A stretch of DNA of 7,437 bases from an uncultured Mycoplasmatota bacterium (GCA_948437815.1 CAOJKG010000041.1:1-7437), one strand, 5' to 3'. Positions 1 to 5,444 are shown, numbered from the stretch's first letter. Program-made: numbers and translations. Notes: generated by a model not told the origin, from the sequence alone.

Positions 1-333
1 ATTGTAGGAACAATTTTGGCAATTCAAGCATTATCAGATTCTAATAAATATAAATATCGTTATCAGGTTTTAAGTAAATTAGGAGTTAGTGATGAAAAAC
101 TTTATAAAACCATATTTAAACAATTATTAATATTTTATGTTTTTCCAATTATTTATCCTATAATTGTAAGTATTTGTACAATTAAATCAATGAATAATAT
201 TTTTCAAATTGCTCTTTCTACAAATACAGTTTATTTAAAATATTTTAGTATGAATTTGATTTTATTCTTAATTCCATTTGTAATTTATTTTATCGCAACT
301 TATTTTGGTTTTAAAAATAATATTAAATCGTAG
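1..333 (+). CDS. BceB-like ABC transporter permease (FtsX family), C-terminal fragment
   Basis: The frame is open from base 1 and runs 110 codons to TAG at 331-333, so the gene starts upstream of the window. A TTG at 16 is probably an internal leucine codon. The fragment starts in a hydrophobic stretch, then has a charged, tyrosine-rich cytoplasmic segment (LSDSNKYKYRYQVLSKLGVS) followed by KLYKTIFKQ, and two hydrophobic helices (about residues 43-65 and 83-102) before a short basic tail. This pattern, the 'YR.L.KLG' segment before the last two membrane helices, is typical of the end of BceB/VraG/YtsD permeases. These work with a BceA ATPase to remove or sense peptide antibiotics such as bacitracin and lantibiotics. 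The adjacent OmpR-type regulator and short-sensor kinase are the usual partners and strengthen the call. The diagnostic large extracellular loop lies outside the window, so another FtsX-like permease cannot be excluded. Confidence 0.72.
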   Translation: MVGTILAIQALSDSNKYKYRYQVLSKLGVSDEKLYKTIFKQLLIFYVFPIIYPIIVSICTIKSMNNIFQIALSTNTVYLKYFSMNLILFLIPFVIYFIATYFGFKNNIKS

Positions 334-360
334 AAATCTTTTAATTTAAGATTTCTTTTT
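332..360 (+). terminator. Intrinsic terminator after the BceB-like permease gene
   Basis: A perfect 9-bp stem (AGAAATCTT at 332-340, AAGATTTCT at 348-356) with a 7-base loop is followed by TTTT. The left arm starts inside the permease stop codon. It should end the permease transcript and separate it from the regulator-kinase pair, which has its own promoter directly downstream. The stem is AT-rich, so termination may be partial. Confidence 0.75.
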
Positions 361-361
361 G

Positions 362-370
362 TGTTATAAT
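362..370 (+). promoter_or_regulatory. Extended -10 promoter for the regulator-kinase operon
   Basis: TGTTATAAT is a perfect TATAAT hexamer (365-370) preceded by the TGN extension, which can replace a -35 box. No convincing -35 is seen about 17 bases upstream, where the terminator stem lies. Expected initiation near 377 would fall inside the ribosome binding site AAGGAGG (375-381), giving a very short leader before the ATG at 387. Either the leader really is this short or the real promoter lies elsewhere. Confidence 0.5.
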
Positions 371-386
371 AACTAAGGAGGCATAT

Positions 387-1043
387 ATGAATATTTTAAT
401 AATTGAAGATGATAAAAAAATTAGAGAAGAACTTTCTAAATTACTTAATAGTTATGGATATCATACTATTTTAGTAAATGAGTTTTTAAATATTTTAGAT
501 TATATTAATAGTAGTATTTCTTTGGTATTATTAGATATAAATTTACCTTATGAAAATGGTTTTACATTATGTAAGAAAATTAAAAATAAAATGAATGTTC
601 CAATTATTTTTGTAACGAGTAGAAATACTGATGAAGATGAATTACTTAGTATTAAAGTAGGGGGAATTGATTTTATTACTAAACCTTATAATAAAAGTAT
701 TTTGTTAGAAAAAATTAGAAGAGCAATAAATAATACTGACCCTTTCTCTTTTAAAGAAATTGTTAAAAATGATTATATTTTAGATTTACATTTGTCACTT
801 CTTAAATATCAAGGAAAAGAAATAGAGTTAACACGTAATGAATTTAGGATTTTATATTATTTTTTTAGAGAAGAAAATAGAGTTATTTCAAAAGAAGAAT
901 TATTAGAATATTTATGGAATGATAAATATTATTTGGATGAAAATATATTACTTGTAAATATTAATCGCTTGCGAAAAAAAGCTAGTGAAATAGGTATTAA
1001 TAATTTACTTACTACAATTAGAGGTGAGGGATATAAATTATGA
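387..1043 (+). CDS. bceR: OmpR/PhoB-family response regulator, BceR-like
   Basis: Cytoplasmic DNA-binding response regulator of 218 residues, the usual length. The receiver domain covers about residues 1-115: acidic cluster EDD at 7-9, phosphoacceptor Asp50 in LLDINLP, Thr77 in the switch region and Lys99 in TKPY. A winged-helix DNA-binding domain covers about 125-218, with the recognition region around ISKEELLEYLW and NINRLRKK and the C-terminal hairpin ending IRGEGYKL. The start is fixed by AAGGAGG at 375-381, 5 bases before ATG. The gene overlaps the kinase gene by 4 bases (ATGA), so the two are translationally coupled and act as a pair. With the Bce-type permease upstream it probably activates the transporter genes in response to cell-wall-targeting peptides. 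The symbol is by family resemblance; the inducing drug cannot be told from sequence. Confidence 0.88.
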   Translation: MNILIIEDDKKIREELSKLLNSYGYHTILVNEFLNILDYINSSISLVLLDINLPYENGFTLCKKIKNKMNVPIIFVTSRNTDEDELLSIKVGGIDFITKPYNKSILLEKIRRAINNTDPFSFKEIVKNDYILDLHLSLLKYQGKEIELTRNEFRILYYFFREENRVISKEELLEYLWNDKYYLDENILLVNINRLRKKASEIGINNLLTTIRGEGYKL

Positions 1044-2041
1044 GGTTTAGTAGTTTTTTAGAAGAAAAAATTAGTTTTGTTTTATTTCAGGCTTCTTTTA
1101 TTTTTATTTTAGATTTTTTATTGATTTTACTTGATGTGAATAAAATACTGATTATTTTTCTTTCTCTATTTTTAATTTTTTATAATATTTTATATCTAAT
1201 TTTATCATTTTTAATTATAAAGAAAAAATATAATAATATAGTAAATTTGGTTGATAATTTAGATGATAAATATTTAATATCTGAAGTTTTAGTTAAACCT
1301 AGAAGTATTATTAATAAAGCTTATTTTTATGCTTTAAAAAGTGCTTGTAAATCAATGAATGATAAAATTGGGAATTTAAAACTAGAAAAAAAAGATTATG
1401 AAGAATATGTTGAAGCTTTCGCACATGAAATAAAAATGCCTATCTCAGTTCTTTCTTTATCTTTACAAAATTCTAATGATAATAATTTATTGGAAGAAGT
1501 TAAAAAAATAGAAACCAAGGTAGAACAGATGCTATATTATGCTCGTAGTGAAGTTACAGAAAAAGATTATTTTGTGAAAGAATTAAACTTGAATGATATT
1601 TTACATCCAATACTTTTAAATTATAAAAATAATATTTTAAAAAATAAAGTTTCTTTAAAAATTGCTCCTTTAAATTATAAAGTTTATACTGATGAGAAGT
1701 GGCTTACTTTTATAATATCACAAATAATAGAGAATTCTTTGAAGTATTTTGATAAAAAAGAAAAATTAATTGAAATTGATGTTTTAGAAAATAAAAATAA
1801 TATAATTTTAATTATTAAAGATAATGGGGGTGGAATAAAAGAAAGTGATTTAAAAAGAGTATTTGATAAAGGCTTTACAGGGACTAATCGTAAAAAAGAA
1901 TATTCAACAGGGATAGGTTTATATTTAGCTAAAAAACTATGTAAAAGATTAAATTTAGATATTAATATTTCTTCTATATATAAAAAATATACTAAGGTAG
2001 AAGTAGTATTTCCTAAAACTAATATTTATAAAATGAATTAA
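1040..2041 (+). CDS. bceS: Intramembrane-sensing histidine kinase, BceS-like
   Basis: A 333-residue membrane kinase. Two N-terminal membrane helices (about 11-31 and 37-60) are joined by only a few residues (DVNK), so there is almost no external sensor domain. This is the hallmark of BceS-type kinases, which receive their signal through the BceAB transporter. The cytoplasmic part carries the H box FAHEIKMPI with His129, the N box IIENSLKYF (Asn232), the G1 box DNGGGI (261-266), the F region VFDKGFTG (about 274-281) and the G2 box TGIGLYLAKKL (290-300). All catalytic motifs look intact. The ATG overlaps the regulator's stop, and the GAGGTGAGG at 1021-1029 serves as a ribosome binding site inside the regulator gene. 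Likely to phosphorylate Asp50 of the upstream regulator. Gene symbol by family resemblance only. Confidence 0.88.
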   Translation: MRFSSFLEEKISFVLFQASFIFILDFLLILLDVNKILIIFLSLFLIFYNILYLILSFLIIKKKYNNIVNLVDNLDDKYLISEVLVKPRSIINKAYFYALKSACKSMNDKIGNLKLEKKDYEEYVEAFAHEIKMPISVLSLSLQNSNDNNLLEEVKKIETKVEQMLYYARSEVTEKDYFVKELNLNDILHPILLNYKNNILKNKVSLKIAPLNYKVYTDEKWLTFIISQIIENSLKYFDKKEKLIEIDVLENKNNIILIIKDNGGGIKESDLKRVFDKGFTGTNRKKEYSTGIGLYLAKKLCKRLNLDINISSIYKKYTKVEVVFPKTNIYKMN

Positions 2042-2069
2042 ATTTTTGAAATTGATATATATGAAAAGA

Positions 2070-2081
2070 ACACTAAATAGT
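2070..2081 (+). repeat. Left arm of a 12-base inverted repeat flanking the small-peptide locus
   Basis: ACACTAAATAGT here recurs exactly, in opposite orientation, at 2324-2335, with the 5' part of the predicted antisense RNA carrying the right copy. The left copy is followed by CTAGTG and, after CTAAC, a run of seven T (2093-2099). CACTA (2071-2075) can pair with TAGTG (2083-2087) to give a short 5-bp hairpin before the T run, so it may also act as a weak terminator for the kinase operon. No target-site duplication is seen outside the arms. Confidence 0.45.
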
Positions 2082-2097
2082 CTAGTGCTAACTTTTT

Positions 2098-2126
2098 TTG
2101 ACATATCTATTTTTTTATGGTATTTT
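2098..2126 (+). promoter_or_regulatory. Strong SigA-type promoter for the 22-codon peptide gene
   Basis: A perfect -35 TTGACA (2098-2103), a 17-base spacer and a -10 TATTTT (2121-2126) with a TGN extension (2118-2120). This is the best housekeeping promoter in the window. Transcription should start near 2132-2134, giving a leader of about 52 bases whose 5' end (TTGTG AGG CACAA, 2131-2143) can fold into a small terminal hairpin. Confidence 0.75.
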
Positions 2127-2158
2127 TAATTTGTGAGGCACAATTATGTATGGTACTT

Positions 2159-2184
2159 GTCACTTCCTTGGAGGTGGGTCACTT
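2159..2184 (+). promoter_or_regulatory. Shine-Dalgarno-sequestering hairpin in the peptide mRNA leader
   Basis: GGAGG (2170-2174), the ribosome binding site for the ATG at 2185, lies in the loop and 3' arm of a hairpin: CACTTC (2161-2166) pairs with GAGGTG (2171-2176) across a CTTG loop, six pairs with one U-G. The structure is bracketed by two copies of GTCACTT (2159-2165 and 2178-2184). Masking of the ribosome binding site in the primary transcript is common among type I toxin mRNAs; its function here is inferred from the fold alone. Confidence 0.5.
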
Positions 2185-2253
2185 ATGAGTAAAAAGGACT
2201 TTTTAGTTTTGATACTTTTAGTGATTATTATACTTTTAATCATCAGTAAGTAA
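2185..2253 (+). CDS. 22-residue hydrophobic membrane peptide, candidate type I toxin
   Basis: ATG at 2185, stop TAA at 2251-2253. The peptide begins MSKKDF, continues with about 14 residues that are all Leu, Ile or Val, and ends ISK. It can form one short membrane-spanning helix with basic residues at both ends. Support for a real gene: a near-consensus promoter placed for it (2098-2126), a good Shine-Dalgarno (GGAGG, 10 bases before ATG), location in an otherwise gene-free interval, and a convergent antisense transcription unit overlapping its 3' region. This arrangement matches type I toxins of Gram-positive bacteria (Fst/par, TxpA/RatA, BsrG/SR4), whose products are small membrane peptides. 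I do not recognise it as a member of a named family, and it is shorter than Fst. It could instead be a harmless small membrane regulator. Confidence 0.6.
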   Translation: MSKKDFLVLILLVIIILLIISK

Positions 2254-2270
2254 TTATTGGGGGTTTTGGT

Positions 2271-2302
2271 AAAAATAAAAGCACCACTCATAAAAGTGGT
2301 GC
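2271..2302 (-). terminator. Intrinsic terminator of the minus-strand RNA
   Basis: GCACCAC (2281-2287) and GTGGTGC (2296-2302) form a perfect 7-bp, GC-rich stem, striking in this AT-rich sequence. On the minus strand it is followed directly by TTTTATTTTT (complement of 2280-2271), a classic terminator tail. On the + strand the stem is followed by AAGCAACATTTTG, a poor tail, so it points mainly leftward, though it may also stabilise the 3' end of the peptide mRNA. Confidence 0.75.
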
Positions 2303-2341
2303 AAGCAACATTTTGTGGCAAGCACTATTTAGTGTCTCGCT
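2271..2341 (-). ncRNA. Predicted cis-antisense RNA, candidate antitoxin RNA of about 70 nt
   Basis: On the minus strand a plausible promoter (2348-2376) is followed by a compact unit. A 5' hairpin over 2340-2318 pairs GCGAG with CTTGC and CACT with AGTG around an AAAT loop, with one bulged A and one G-U pair. A short linker follows, then a terminator hairpin with a T-rich tail ending near 2271. The RNA would end about 18 bases past the peptide stop codon, so it is complementary to the 3' untranslated region of the peptide mRNA if that mRNA extends this far. It contains no plausible open reading frame. Convergent overlap at the 3' ends is how several type I antitoxin RNAs (RatA, SR4, RNA II of par) are arranged. 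Transcription itself is inferred. Confidence 0.5.
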
Positions 2342-2347
2342 AAATTA

Positions 2348-2376
2348 ATAATATAATATTTTTATATAAAAGTAAA
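2348..2376 (-). promoter_or_regulatory. Putative promoter of the minus-strand antisense RNA
   Basis: Read on the minus strand: TTTACT (complement of 2371-2376), a 17-base spacer, then TATTAT (complement of 2348-2353). The -10 matches TATAAT at five of six positions and the -35 matches TTGACA at three to four. Initiation near 2341 would place the first hairpin of the RNA at its extreme 5' end. The region is very AT-rich, so chance matches are easy; the fit with hairpin and terminator is the main support. Confidence 0.4.
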
Positions 2377-2444
2377 GTGAATTATGTTAAAAGTAAGGAA
2401 CTATAAAATAAAATGTAAAAGTCATTTATTTATTTTGAATTTTA

Positions 2445-2453
2445 TGTTATGAT
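2445..2453 (+). promoter_or_regulatory. Possible extended -10 promoter of the lipoprotein-acyltransferase operon
   Basis: TGTTATGAT has a TGN extension and a -10 (TATGAT, 2448-2453) one base from consensus, with no clear -35. Like the TGTTATAAT before the response regulator it lies less than 20 bases from the start codon, implying a very short leader that begins near the ribosome binding site (AAGGAG, 2458-2463). No other good + strand promoter stands out in 2342-2471; that stretch is otherwise AT-rich and without recognisable genes. Confidence 0.35.
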
Positions 2454-2471
2454 TATGAAGGAGATGAGATT

Positions 2472-2936
2472 ATGAAAAAATTATTATGTTTATTTAGTAT
2501 TTTATTTTTAACATTTGGAGTAGTTGGATGTGATAAAAAGGTTGAAAATAAAAATATCGAAGGTTCTTTAGAAGAAATAATGGAAAAATTATATGAAGGT
2601 ATAAAAGAAGAAGAGATGCCTATGATGGTAGAAAATATACCTTTAACTGAAGAGAATTTTCAATATTATGCATTTACGAGTGCTAAATATAAAGAAGCAA
2701 TTGCTAGTGAATCAATGACTGGATCGACAGCACATTCTGTTGTTTTAATAAGGCTTGAAGATAGCAATGAAGCTGATGCTGTTGTAAAAGAAATTAAAGA
2801 AAAGGCTGACCCACGTAAGTGGATTTGTGTGGAAGCTGAAAAACTTTATGTTTTAAATAAAGGAGATTTAGTAGTTCTTATTATGTCTAATGAACTAGCA
2901 GATCCTATTAAAACAAATTTTGAAAATTTAAAATAG
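2472..2936 (+). CDS. Secreted lipoprotein of a surface-polysaccharide acylation operon (DUF4358-like)
   Basis: A 154-residue lipoprotein precursor. MKK plus a hydrophobic stretch leads to the lipobox VVGC, with Cys20 as the lipid-modified residue, so the mature protein is anchored on the outside of the membrane. The mature part has an acidic, Met-rich segment (about 33-60), then an alternating helix/strand region with HSVVLIRLED (88-97), ADPRKWICVEAEKLYVL (112-128) and GDLVVLIMS (131-139). These patterns recall DUF4358-type lipoproteins often found beside MBOAT/DHHW genes in Clostridia and relatives; this family assignment is from memory and moderately uncertain. The start is fixed by AAGGAG 8 bases upstream. 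The acyltransferase gene begins 19 bases after its stop, so the two are probably co-transcribed. The biochemical role is unknown; an accessory role in polysaccharide acylation is inferred. Confidence 0.62.
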   Translation: MKKLLCLFSILFLTFGVVGCDKKVENKNIEGSLEEIMEKLYEGIKEEEMPMMVENIPLTEENFQYYAFTSAKYKEAIASESMTGSTAHSVVLIRLEDSNEADAVVKEIKEKADPRKWICVEAEKLYVLNKGDLVVLIMSNELADPIKTNFENLK

Positions 2937-2955
2937 TAAGAAGGAAAGTAAATTT

Positions 2956-4332
2956 ATGGTATTTTCTAGTATAAGTTTTCTTTTCTTTTTTTTAACTTTG
3001 TTATTTCTTAGCTATTTTTTAGTATCTAAGAAATATCGTAATAATGTATTATTAATATTTAGTTTGATATTTTATTATATGGGTGAGAAATGGTATGTAT
3101 TCTTGCTTTTGTTATCTTGCTTAGTTAATTATATAATAGGTTTATTAATTGAGCAGAAAAGAAAAAAGTTGTATCTTATAATTGGTTTAGTTTTTAATAT
3201 TGGTTTATTATTTTATTTTAAATATACAAATTTCTTTTTAGAAACTTTTAATAATATTTTTAATTTTAATTTGCCAATGCTTAAAATAATTTTACCTTTA
3301 GGGATTAGTTTTTTTACATTCCAAAATATAAGCTATTTAATTGATGTTTATAGAAAAAGTGTTTTACCAGAAAAAAGCTTTCTTAGATATGCGACATATA
3401 TTACATTATTTCCTCAATTAGTTGCAGGACCGATTGTGAGATATCAAGATGTTGCACTAGAATTAGAAACAAGACAAGAAAGTTTTGAACTTTTTAGTGT
3501 AGGCGTTAAAAGATTTGTTATTGGTTTAGCTAAAAAAGTATTAATCGCTGATACTATATATCATGTTTATACTAATATATTGGGATTTAATATGAGTGCA
3601 TTTTCTTATATTTTAGTGGCTATTTGTTTTACATTACAAATATATTATGATTTTTCAGGTTATAGTGATATGGCTATTGGACTTGGTAAAATGTTTGGCT
3701 TTAATTTTAAAGAGAATTTTAATTATCCTTTAATTGCTTCTTCAATAACTGATTTTTGGAGGAGATGGCATATTTCTTTATCTAGCTTTTTTAAAGATTA
3801 TGTCTATATTCCACTCGGTGGTAATAAATGCTCTAAGATAAAAAATATTCGTAATATCTTTATTGTTTGGGCTTTAACTGGTTTTTGGCATGGAGCTAGT
3901 TGGAACTTTATTATGTGGGGGATTTACTTTTTTGTTTTCCTAATTTTAGAAAAGTTTATTTTGAAGAAATATTTAAAGAAAAACTTTATTGCATATATTT
4001 ATACTTTTATAATTGTCGTAATTAGTTTTGTGATTTTTAGTATTACAGATTTAAATGAATTATTTAGCTTTTTAAAAGGGATGATGGGAATAGGAGTTCC
4101 TCTATATAATAAGGAAGTTTTATATTTATTAAGAAATAATTTAGTGATTCTTGTTATAGCATTTTTAGGAATAAGTCCATTCTTGAAAAATAAAATTAAT
4201 AGTTTAAAGAAAGGTAAATTAGAAAAAGTAATTGAGGGAGGGGAAATAATATTTATTCTAGGTATATTCATATTAGTAGTAGCAAATATTGTTTCAAGCT
4301 CTTTTAATCCTTTTATCTATTTTAGGTTTTAA
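2956..4332 (+). CDS. MBOAT-family membrane O-acyltransferase (AlgI/DltB/PatB-like)
   Basis: A 458-residue polytopic membrane protein with about ten or more hydrophobic segments, the usual size for bacterial MBOAT acyltransferases. Conserved elements in order: the LPLGISFFTFQNISYLIDVYR region (113-133), FPQLVAGPIVRYQD (152-165), YYDFSGYSDMAIGLGKMFGF (230-249), and NYPLIASSITDFWRRWHISL (256-275) with His272. SSFFKDYVYIPLGGNK (276-291) follows, then LTGFWHGASWNFIMWG (307-322) with the catalytic-type His312. Such proteins pass acyl, usually acetyl, groups across the membrane for transfer to polysaccharides such as alginate or peptidoglycan, or (DltB) D-alanine to teichoic acid. The lack of DltA/C/D genes and the DHHW partner 2 bases downstream favour polysaccharide O-acetylation. 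The ribosome binding site is AAGGA at 2941-2945. The acceptor polymer cannot be told from this window. Confidence 0.92.
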   Translation: MVFSSISFLFFFLTLLFLSYFLVSKKYRNNVLLIFSLIFYYMGEKWYVFLLLLSCLVNYIIGLLIEQKRKKLYLIIGLVFNIGLLFYFKYTNFFLETFNNIFNFNLPMLKIILPLGISFFTFQNISYLIDVYRKSVLPEKSFLRYATYITLFPQLVAGPIVRYQDVALELETRQESFELFSVGVKRFVIGLAKKVLIADTIYHVYTNILGFNMSAFSYILVAICFTLQIYYDFSGYSDMAIGLGKMFGFNFKENFNYPLIASSITDFWRRWHISLSSFFKDYVYIPLGGNKCSKIKNIRNIFIVWALTGFWHGASWNFIMWGIYFFVFLILEKFILKKYLKKNFIAYIYTFIIVVISFVIFSITDLNELFSFLKGMMGIGVPLYNKEVLYLLRNNLVILVIAFLGISPFLKNKINSLKKGKLEKVIEGGEIIFILGIFILVVANIVSSSFNPFIYFRF

Positions 4333-4334
4333 TT

Positions 4335-5393
4335 ATGAAAGAAAAAATTATTAGTATTGTTTTTGTCGTAATTATTTTTACTTTTGGTTTTCTTAGTATA
4401 ATATTAAAAGATAAAGATATTTCCTTAGTTGAAAGAAGAAAACTTGTTAATGTGGAAACTTTAAAAGAAGATTTCAACGAGAACTTAGATAAATATTTAA
4501 CGGACCAATTTCCTTTAAGAGATGAATTTTTAGCTTTAAATAGTGCTTTTAATCGTTATTTTCTTAATAATAAAGATTATAATGGAGTTTATCTTAAAGA
4601 TGTTTATATATTTGAACGTCTTTATCCTTTGGATAATAAAAGTATTAATAATTTTACAAATAAAATAAATTATATAAAAGAGAAGTATTTAAAAAATAAT
4701 GAATGCTATTATATGATTATACCTGATAAAAGTTATTTTTTAGATAGTAATAAATATTTAACTATTGATTATGATTATTTATATTCAAATTTAAAAGATA
4801 ATATTAACTTTTCAGGGATTGATATTAGAGAACTATTAACGTTAGATGATTACTATAAAACAGATATTCATTTAAAACAAAAAGCTTATTTTAAAGTTAT
4901 TGGTAAGTTAAGTGATTATTTCAAGTTTAATAATAAAGATATTTCTTATACTGAAAAAGTATATTCTGATTTTAAAGGAGCAACATTCTATAAAGTGCCA
5001 TTTAGTAAGCCTGAAGAACTTATTTATTTAACTAATGATATATTAGAAAATGTAAGAGTTAAACACTTAGAATATAAAGATAATTATGTTTATAAGGAAG
5101 ATGCTTTTAAATCAAGCGATGCTTATAATGTTTTTTTAAGTGGTCCTAGTAGTTTAATTGAAATTATAAATGATAATGCTGATACTCAAAAAGAATTAAT
5201 TATTTTTAGAGATTCTTTTGGAAGTAGTATTGCACCACTTTTAGTACCATTTTATAAAAAAATTACTTTAGTGGATTTAAGATATATTAATATGAATTTA
5301 GTTAATAATTATATAAGTTTTGATAATCAAGATGTTCTATTTTTATATAGTACATTAATTGTAAATAATAGTTTTATTTTAAAAATTAATTAA
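4335..5393 (+). CDS. DHHW-family protein (AlgJ/AlgX-like), putative periplasmic-side O-acetyltransferase
   Basis: A 352-residue protein with one N-terminal membrane helix (about 5-23) acting as signal anchor, so the catalytic part faces outside. VERRKL and the FNENLDKYLTDQFPLRDEFL segment (47-66) are typical of Gram-positive DHHW proteins. The catalytic pair appears as TDIH (Thr176, Asp177, His179), where the family usually has DHHW or TDHHW; the second and last residues are Ile and Leu here. The nucleophile motif is IIFRDSFGSSIAPLL (289-303) with Ser294. These are SGNH-hydrolase-like features, consistent with moving an acetyl group from the MBOAT partner to a polysaccharide. The start lies 2 bases after the acyltransferase stop with only a weak ribosome binding site, suggesting translational coupling. 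No clear terminator follows before the sigma factor gene. Confidence 0.83.
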   Translation: MKEKIISIVFVVIIFTFGFLSIILKDKDISLVERRKLVNVETLKEDFNENLDKYLTDQFPLRDEFLALNSAFNRYFLNNKDYNGVYLKDVYIFERLYPLDNKSINNFTNKINYIKEKYLKNNECYYMIIPDKSYFLDSNKYLTIDYDYLYSNLKDNINFSGIDIRELLTLDDYYKTDIHLKQKAYFKVIGKLSDYFKFNNKDISYTEKVYSDFKGATFYKVPFSKPEELIYLTNDILENVRVKHLEYKDNYVYKEDAFKSSDAYNVFLSGPSSLIEIINDNADTQKELIIFRDSFGSSIAPLLVPFYKKITLVDLRYINMNLVNNYISFDNQDVLFLYSTLIVNNSFILKIN

Positions 5394-5398
5394 TCTTT

Positions 5399-5425
5399 TG
5401 TAACCTTTTTATTAAATTAAACGTC
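5399..5425 (+). promoter_or_regulatory. ECF-type promoter, probable autoregulation of the sigma factor operon
   Basis: TGTAAC (5399-5404), a 17-base spacer and CGTC (5422-5425). This matches the bipartite pattern of Bacillus SigX/SigM/SigW promoters (TGtAAC or TGAAAC, then CGTC/CGAC/CGTA 16-17 bases on), including a T run (CTTTTT) just after the -35 box. Its position 36 bases before the sigma factor gene makes autoregulation likely. A TATAAT at 5428-5433 overlaps downstream but has no fitting -35 box. Confidence 0.72.
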
Positions 5426-5432
5426 TATATAA

Positions 5433-5444
5433 TGAATGCATTCA
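5433..5444 (+). repeat. 12-bp perfect palindrome near the sigma operon start site
   Basis: TGAATGCATTCA is perfectly self-complementary and lies 7 bases downstream of the CGTC element, at the expected transcription start and before the ribosome binding site (AAGGGTGG, 5448-5455). It could be an operator for a dimeric regulator. As RNA it would form little structure because it has no loop. Confidence 0.4.

Noticed and set aside
611..637. TGTAAC inside the response regulator gene as an ECF sigma promoter.
   Set aside because: The position 17 bases downstream reads AAGA rather than CGTC/CGAC, so only half of the element is present.
1041..1043. Possible reading of TGA as tryptophan (Mycoplasma-type code), suggested by the low G+C.
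   Set aside because: Both long proteins here are complete with TGA as stop and UGG is used for tryptophan at conserved positions (for example in the MBOAT WRRWH motif).
2352..2357. A perfect TATAAT on the + strand as promoter of the lipoprotein operon.
   Set aside because: The matching -35 position (TTAGTG) is poor and there is no TGN extension; such hexamers are expected by chance in this AT-rich stretch. It overlaps the better-supported minus-strand promoter.
3999..4271. A 90-codon open frame on the minus strand inside the acyltransferase gene.
   Set aside because: It is fully antisense to a well-conserved MBOAT coding region, has no convincing ribosome binding site, and its composition is explained as a shadow of the + strand gene.
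5428..5433. TATAAT before the sigma factor gene as a housekeeping promoter.
   Set aside because: The fitting -35 position reads CTTTTT, and TTGTAA lies 24 bases away, too far. The ECF-type element explains the site better.
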